This document shows positions 57,743-64,000 of a stretch of 64,000 nucleotides of DNA, piece after piece; within the stretch, counting starts at the first letter, position 1, and each line of letters opens with the position of its first letter. Source of the stretch: Antedon mediterranea (taxonomy: Eukaryota > Echinodermata > Crinoidea > Comatulida > Antedonidae); the NCBI RefSeq assembly GCF_964355755.1, contig NC_092670.1, positions 40,101,795-40,165,794 of the forward strand, given 5' to 3'. Made by a program: the position numbers and the translations under genes. The notes beneath the pieces were generated by a model, which worked only from the letters and a program-made list of their open reading frames with translations, made no database searches and was not told the origin of the DNA.

Positions 57743-60700
57743 CAGTGAGTTTATTGAGTGTTACTTGCAAATGGGTTTCCTTTGAAAAAGATAAATATTT
57801 ACAACCAATTTTGCCTCAAATTACAATTTACTGATTTGTTTAACAATGCTACATACAGGCCAGCAGATGTGTGTATTATTATTAGTAAGTTCTTCTTTAC
57901 CATATTTTATACACAGAAGAGCTGGAACAATAAACAAAATTGTCTCTTTTTTTATGTGTGGATGATTATTGATGAATATACAATCAATATTAGGTCCAAT
58001 ATTACAGTTACACGACTTTTAAACATTAAAGATAACCACATGTGATAAAAAGTTAGGCCTAGGCCTACCTATGTTGCTTACCTTATCATCAGGCTGTCAG
58101 CCACTCATATCAGTATGGAATGGCGGTCAGAAAGGTAGGCTAGAGTCCTACCCTTACGACAAATAAAAAGTGTGGTGCACAGACTGGAAATTTACATCAT
58201 AAATACAGATTTTTACGGATGTGACTTGTTTAGAAACCTTATGATAATCATATAATTAGTTTTGATAGTACATCACGGTTATCAAAGATATATTATAAGT
58301 GATTTAAACTTACATGTACAGTTTCAGTTCTTGTTTCGTTCTTTGTCGTCCATTTTTTCTCAATTGCATGTTGCTGCATGCGCTGAAATTAAGTATGGAA
58401 CGCCATTTGTGCAAATTTGGATCTGTACACCTAGCTTCTTTCTTGATGTAGTATATACATATATATTTTTATCGGGATTTCTATTTCTACAAAATGGTCT
58501 ACCGCATTAAATCAAGGAGTAAAGTACTCCATGGTTAAATTTAACACTCAATAGTTTCTCCATTCTTCATACACATTCCAGTTAAATTAGTAGGCTAACC
58601 AAGTTAAGTTTAAATAAAATCGTTACGACCAAACTCCCCTAAATGTTCTTTGAATATCAGAAAAATATGGTAGTATAATACATGAATAACATTTATACAA
58701 TCATATGACAAATTATATAAATTAAACAGTTATGACAGTAGGCCTACTATTTAAAAAAAAAAATACATTTTTCTGCGTTATATATTATTATTATAGGAAA
58801 CATATCGACTGTAAAAATTATAATGTAACAACAACAATCAATCAACATTTTAAAACTAGTCAAGGACGGTCCTACAAGCGACACGAATAATCCATCGCTT
58901 TATGATTGAAAACTACTTCGATCACCAGGTCATTTGAACCAGCCAATGGCTAAATTTACAATTACAGTACCATACTAATTACCCATGCAATCACAAGTAT
59001 ACACAAATATAAAAAATATATGGACATAACATTTCATGTATAATATAATACATCTAAAATATAAAGAAAACCATTGATAGAAACTATAAATACACAGAAA
59101 AAGATACTTGGAAAAAGTTAGGCTACAAATGGCCTATTATTGCTGTTAAGAAGTTAAAGGCCAGGTGCGGGCAAAAAATTTCTATTGATCATACATTCCA
59201 ATAATTATCGATCTATAGTTTCCCCTATGTTTCATAATTTTTGGAATTTTCTTTGTGTTACAAGACCTTGTTGAAAATAAGCACTTTCTTATCAGTGGGG
59301 GATAGTTCAAATTACACAGTAAAATCTCTATTCTTTTGTACACAAATTTTGTAAATAGAGCGGCATTTTAAAAAGCTATGAAAAATAAACGGTGTGGTAA
59401 AAAATGTTATCAGATGACTAAATATAGGTAATATAACTTGAATATTACATTTCTGGTATTTTTATTCAAGTTCAGATTTTTATTTTCATGCTATAACAAA
59501 AATTATCCACCGTATATCCACCATCTTTTTTCACCTGCTAGGGAGTCACCAGACATGTTGTTACATTATGTTAACTACCTAACTACTGAAAAAAAGTCTT
59601 CCTGGTTTTTATGGAAGAATTTTGCAAAATTTTGTATTTGACCATATCAAGGGGGAAATTCATGTTTATTCATCTTGATTTCTGTTACAAATATTTGATT
59701 TATGTACAATTAACCAAATATTATATTTAAAATTCATGCCTGTACCTGAGCTTTAAGGTAGAAAGGTTTTATTCGAGAAGGTGGACGTAGGGGTTACTCC
59801 AAATGATGTTCTATGGGGTGGGGTGTTTATTCGAGGGGCCTTTTATTTAAAGCGGGGCGTTTATTCGAATAAATACGGTGCGAGTTCTTACGATTTTAGC
59901 TTTAACCATACAAGAGAGTTCACAGTCGTAAATGTGATAGCGCGGTAAACAGACTTAGCACGTAGGAAGTGAATATACCACTGGACCATTATCTTTAGTT
60001 TAGTTGAGTTTAGTTTCAGATTTTATTTCACACCACAAAATATAACACAATAAATACATTTTTTTTTTTTTATATAAATGATAAAAAATGTGTGTGGAGA
60101 TTGCATTAAGCCAATTTGGCTTTAGGTCTGAACCTTCAAATGAAACAAATATATACATGTAAAAATAGTAATGACTGAAATAAGCAAGATACAATATATG
60201 TGCACTTATAAAAAGTTCTTTTAGTAGTGCAAAAAGAAGAGGAAAAAAACTAAAGTGCATAACTATGATGATAATAATAATAAAAACTTTATTTAATCAC
60301 GGTAACACTTGTTCACCTCAATGGTGTTTTTTGACAAGGCTGTAAGACATACACAAAACAATTAAACAATTAACAACAACAGTTTATCTTAATTTACACT
60401 TAAATTAGAATTTTACAATAGATTGTAAAAGTCAAATTTACAAAAGAATAAACATCAAAATGAACAAAGCATAGTCTATTTTTACTTAAATAATTAAACT
60501 TAATACTATTAAGATATTAAATAAATTATTAATAAGAATTTAACTAAAAACTGAAAATCTTAATTTACACATCTACATTAAGATTTATTTACAGTAAAAT
60601 AGAATTTTTAAATTTGTAAAATCCAAATCATACAAAAGAGTGAACACCAAAATTAACATTAAAAATAATTAGGCCTACTTACAAATAAATGCTCCTGCAT

Positions 60701-61516
60701 ATTAACCTTATTGAATTGAACACCTTTAATAATTGTTTATATTTTTTTAAAGAAGCTAAAGTATTTGACAATTTAAGATTAAAAGGCATAGTATTCCATA
60801 AATATGGTCCATAAGATGTCCTACGTAATAAAATAGAAAACCTTTCATAAAATGATATTTTTTGAAGTCGAAGACCTAGTATTATAAGAATGCAATTGAC
60901 AAAAATATGAAAATCTTTAAAAGTCATCTTGAAATCAATCTATTCGTAAAAAATAAGCTTTACTACGTACTAATACCACTGCAACCAACCTTGTTGAATT
61001 GAATGAAAATATAATTATTTTATTAGGCTACTGACGGTTTGTTGGGTGATGATTCGAAATGATTTGAAAACAAACCAATTTTAGATCAGCCTATTTCAAT
61101 ACCACAATTTCAATCGACATAAAATAATACATTAAACTTAGGCTTTCAAATGTATTTAATACATCATGTAAATGAAGCAAAAACATACAATACAATATTA
61201 AAAATAGGTTAAATCTCTTTTAGAATTTAGAATTTCACTTTGAGAGTCCGCCCTCATTCGGCTACCAAAGATCGAAATGGGGATTCCCCTTCTCGTACCA
61301 GGTTGATGATGATTGGTGAAATATGATCACGTGGTCAAGTTTTTCTAACGTGGCGGGAACATGAATCGTTCGCGAACTTTCTATTTAGTATCTGTCAAGA
61401 AGTGTCAAGAAGAGAAGAAGAGGATCGCGTATAGACAACAACTGCATAAAATACTGTTATAAAATATATTGTCTGTTGTTAATTTATTATAGTTATATTG
61501 TGTAATAATTCTGAAG
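57743..61516. other. Intergenic region between the PHF20-like and FAN1-like genes
   Basis: This should hold the PHF20-like promoter and 5' UTR (about 57.75-58.4 kb; a candidate 5' UTR exon ends at 58082). It also holds a remnant of a TIR element (about 59755-59881, TTTATTCGAATAAATACGGT) and LINE remains at 60000-60950. The FAN1-like promoter region at 61250-61500 contains ATTGG boxes but no clear TATA. No other gene is supported. Confidence 0.5.
60262..60950 (-). mobile_element. LINE 3' end: reverse-transcriptase C-terminal relic and tail
   Basis: On the minus strand, about 60927 down to 60700, the translation contains ILLRRTSYGPYLWNTMPFNL then KLSNTLASLKKYKQLLK. This is the typical C-terminal motif of CR1/Jockey-type ORF2. 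The 3' tail reads into TAAATAAAGTTTTTATTATT at about 60275-60300, a microsatellite-like end. A second, similar 3' tail lies at about 59995-60130. No intact ORF. Confidence 0.65.
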
Positions 61517-62539
61517 ATGGCCAAGAGAGAATATGAAGCACATTCAGGTGATAATTTATACAAAAAGCTAAAAAGCAATGACGACGATATCGACCTAGGC
61601 CTACTAGGCCTACTAGGCGTAGGCCTAGGCCACCACCGGTCAGATGTTGTAGAGCTGACGCCGCAGAAGCCGAGTGATAAAATAGAATGCGGAGAGTGTG
61701 TTACTACTTTGGAAATCAAGTATGAGGTGGATGAGAATACAAAGATATTAAATATTACGATTACGAAATGCAAGGCACACGCTCTTGGTTATATCCTACA
61801 GCTGTTGGATGATGTACTGCGAGAAGATCCAGACATCTTGTTGGACAAAAAGGGAGTGTCACTGTCAGCAGACAAGAAGAAAGTTGTTGAAGACTTTAAA
61901 AGGTTACCCCCAGATGGCAAGAAATTATTTGCAAGACTTTACACGAGGAAGCAGGGATGGATTAAGGTTGATGAACTACATTACAACGAAATTATTGACC
62001 TGGCTGATGCTATTCAGAAGTTAGCTGCATCTGGATTCATTGATGATGACCTGCAAAACCCTGAACAGATTTTGAAACTATTAACCCTAAAAGAACTGAA
62101 AGCATTTGCAAATGAGAAGAAGATAAAGCTGAAAGGTACAAAGAAGGAGGAACTAGTACAGCAAATGCTGGTAAACAGATTCCAAACAGAAATATTCAAC
62201 AAAGCGAAGGAAAATATTGGTAGGTGCATTCAACTTGGATCGAATCAAAGAGAAGTGTTCCGTGAATTACTGGATAGATACGGCTGGAAAGAATTGAACA
62301 GTCGAGGAATTTACAAACACAAAGATTGTCCGGTGAAAATGATGTTTGCATATTATAAGCCTAATCATCATGAGAATTTTTATCAAACCACCACCAAAGA
62401 AATAACCACTACTACCAGCGCAGCTGCCCACAGCTTGTCTTGTCCAGAGTGTCGTACAAAAATAATGGTTTCTGTGATACTGGGAAATGACGATGAGCTG
62501 ACCAATCAACAGGAGGCTGGTGGTGGGGACAAGTGCTGA
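61517..62539 (+). CDS. Intronless FAN1-like protein: SAP/helical region without nuclease domain (340 aa)
   Basis: ATG at 61517 to TGA at 62539, one exon. Residues about 88-253 match the central part of FAN1, the Fanconi-associated structure-specific nuclease. HALGYILQLLDDVL aligns with the YLxxFLxVLxxVL helix, LPPDGKKLFARLYTRKQGWI with LSxxGQKLYVRLFQRKxxWI, and the 183-218 block EQILKLLTLKELKAFANEKK with the SAP-type DNA-binding helices. CIQLGSNQREVFRELL corresponds to CVRxxxxPRAVFxRxLLLF. After that FAN1 similarity ends; the tail has a SCPECR CxxC pair. The UBZ finger, TPR and VRR-NUC catalytic domain of FAN1 are absent. It could bind branched DNA without cutting, or compete with FAN1. Likely a truncated retrocopy. 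Confidence 0.75.
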   Translation: MAKREYEAHSGDNLYKKLKSNDDDIDLGLLGLLGVGLGHHRSDVVELTPQKPSDKIECGECVTTLEIKYEVDENTKILNITITKCKAHALGYILQLLDDVLREDPDILLDKKGVSLSADKKKVVEDFKRLPPDGKKLFARLYTRKQGWIKVDELHYNEIIDLADAIQKLAASGFIDDDLQNPEQILKLLTLKELKAFANEKKIKLKGTKKEELVQQMLVNRFQTEIFNKAKENIGRCIQLGSNQREVFRELLDRYGWKELNSRGIYKHKDCPVKMMFAYYKPNHHENFYQTTTKEITTTTSAAAHSLSCPECRTKIMVSVILGNDDELTNQQEAGGGDKC

Positions 62540-62686
62540 ATTAAAATGCTTTTTTTTTTCTGGTAAAGGAAAAGACTCTTTTTGCTGTTTAGGGTAGGAT
62601 GCTTGCTTAGTTTGTTGTGTTAATGTAGAAATTAATTATTCCTATTTTATCAAATACTGAGTACAGGTATCAGTTTATTTAAATGA

Positions 62687-62692
62687 AATAAA
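62687..62692 (+). terminator. AATAAA poly(A) signal of the FAN1-like gene
   Basis: AATAAA lies in AAATGAAATAAAAACA about 150 nt after the stop codon. It supports a transcribed gene with a short 3' UTR. Confidence 0.55.
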
Positions 62693-62856
62693 AACATTTT
62701 TTAAAGATCTTTAAAAACACAAGTTGTATAGCACAGTAGTGCACTATCGGAATCCTAATATAAATTAGATGATATAGTACAGGTACTTAAGTAATAATAT
62801 TTGAATATGAATTAGTTGATCTCTTGGAATGTTCTCTTTTTATGTAACTTTGATTA

Positions 62857-63217
62857 TACCGTATTTATTTGAATAAACGCCCGGGGCCTATACTTATTTC
62901 CTCGAATAAACGCCCCGCCATATTAATATACACAATATTGTATTACAACACATTTCTTTTTGTAGTAGAATTCATTGACTGACATGACCCTACAATTTAC
63001 CAAGCATTTTGATACACTTTTTACTGTGTGTTATCACGTTTCTATATTAATTGTGTTAATCTTTTTCAAATCTATGGCCTATTTAATTGATTGTACAAGG
63101 TACCGTAACATACACCCAAAAAAATTAACGGCTCCCCTGTATAAACAGCTTCCTCAAACAAACGATCCCCACCACATCCACCCACCCCTGGAGCATTTAT
63201 TCGAATGAATACGGGTA
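62857..63217. mobile_element. 361-bp TIR element (TACCGTATTTATTTGAATAA)
   Basis: The left end TACCGTATTTATTTGAATAA then ACGCCC, and the right end GCATTTATTCGAATGAATAC then GGGTA, are inverted repeats. Short GC-rich subterminal sequence (CGAATAAACGCCCCGCC) follows. A remnant of the same family lies at 59755-59881. It is non-coding. Confidence 0.7.
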
Positions 63218-64000
63218 CTTTAAATACAACTTTTAATTTTGACCTTGTGATTACCTTAAAAGGTATTTTCATTCATGAAATTGAATAAAGTTTTAGTTCA
63301 GTAACATTGTTTCAATTTTCATTTTTTAATTAGAACAAATGTTTATTGCTAATCTATGGTTGTAAAAAATACACAAGGGAATGAATGAATGCAAGTATCA
63401 TATAGTTAACACTATGACATGTTGCACAACTTTGATTGCATCTGGATTATACATGTCAAAGCAAAGCGTTCCGGAACAATAGCGAAAATTTGAAACACAT
63501 GAAGCGGTAATGTACAATGCGGAACCAAGTGTAATTTACACTACACATAGATGCAAAAGAACTTCCGTGGACTGCAACATACACATTCGGATTTAAAGTG
63601 CGGTAACGGCTAAGAGTGCTCACCGAAACCCAGGGGGCGAAGAGTTTAAGCGGGGACATTCAGACCGTCTATTATTATTATTAATGAAACCAGTTTCCAG
63701 TCTACATTCATAATTTAAAATATATAATACGGTAATTAAATGCATTTAAGTTCACTATTAAAAAAATAAAAAACAAGTGTACAATATTTTCTGTACAGAG
63801 TGTTTAAAAATGTCCATCTTTAATTTAAGCTATAAATCAACCATCAATTGACAATTATCAAAGTTACTGGAATAAAAATATCCAGCTACCATCTTAAAGT
63901 TGTTGAGCAGCGGGACCTTTACTTGAGTAAAAACTTCACTTGATGTTAGAGACAGATGTACTTGGAGTTGCAATGAGACGGACCTGCTTGAAGTTTAAGT

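Larger units (their letters stand above)
62540..64000. other. 3' flank of the FAN1-like gene to the window end
   Basis: This contains the TIR element at 62857-63217. The last 65 bases on the minus strand are open for 20 codons (FKQVRLIATPSTSVSNIK, stop at 63936-63938). This might be the C-terminus of a gene extending beyond the window, but there is no supporting splice signal inside it. Nothing else is recognisable. Confidence 0.3.

Overview
This is a nuclear genome window from an invertebrate animal, most likely an echinoderm or another marine deuterostome. The genes carry spliceosomal introns with GT/AG borders. The non-coding DNA is AT-rich and crowded with small inverted-repeat transposons, and the palindromic motif TAGGCCTA recurs throughout. 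The gene families (OATP/SLCO transporters, a PHF20-type chromatin reader, small class-A GPCRs, a FAN1-related protein) fit a deuterostome. The species is not determined. Where I give exon borders, I read splice signals and reading-frame phase by eye.

Left third (1-20.7 kb, minus strand): two tandem OATP/SLCO organic-anion transporter genes. The left gene is cut by the window edge, so only its first coding exon (314-1010) is present. The right gene (5819-20634) is complete: eight exons whose phases all match give a 707-residue protein with the OATP signature and the Kazal-like extracellular loop. Its long introns hold a roughly 1-kb minisatellite, a nested transposon and many MITEs.

Middle (20.7-27.6 kb): an intronless SAM-methyltransferase-like gene (23869-24894), a LINE relic, a lone HARBI1-type transposase exon and a possible TAF1B-like exon.

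Right-centre (27.6-57.7 kb, minus strand): one large gene homologous to PHF20/PHF20L1, a chromatin reader of the NSL/MOF acetyltransferase system. Sixteen exons join in phase to give 1550 residues with two Tudor domains, a C2H2 finger, a PHD finger and a C-terminal coiled coil. Two very long extra exons (47940-50228 and 42467-44211) lie inside the gene. Each opens at an in-phase splice acceptor, has no start codon of its own at that point, and ends in a stop after a coiled coil and a BEN-like domain. They are best read as alternative terminal exons giving Tudor-Tudor-BEN isoforms of 1242 and 1074 residues. This is the most interesting feature of the window. The intron that splits the PHD finger contains a nested cluster of two intact 286-residue GPCR genes and one GPCR pseudogene.

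Right end (57.7-64 kb): LINE relics, a TIR element and a plus-strand intronless gene (61517-62539). Its product matches the SAP/helical N-terminal half of the DNA-repair nuclease FAN1 but lacks the nuclease domain.
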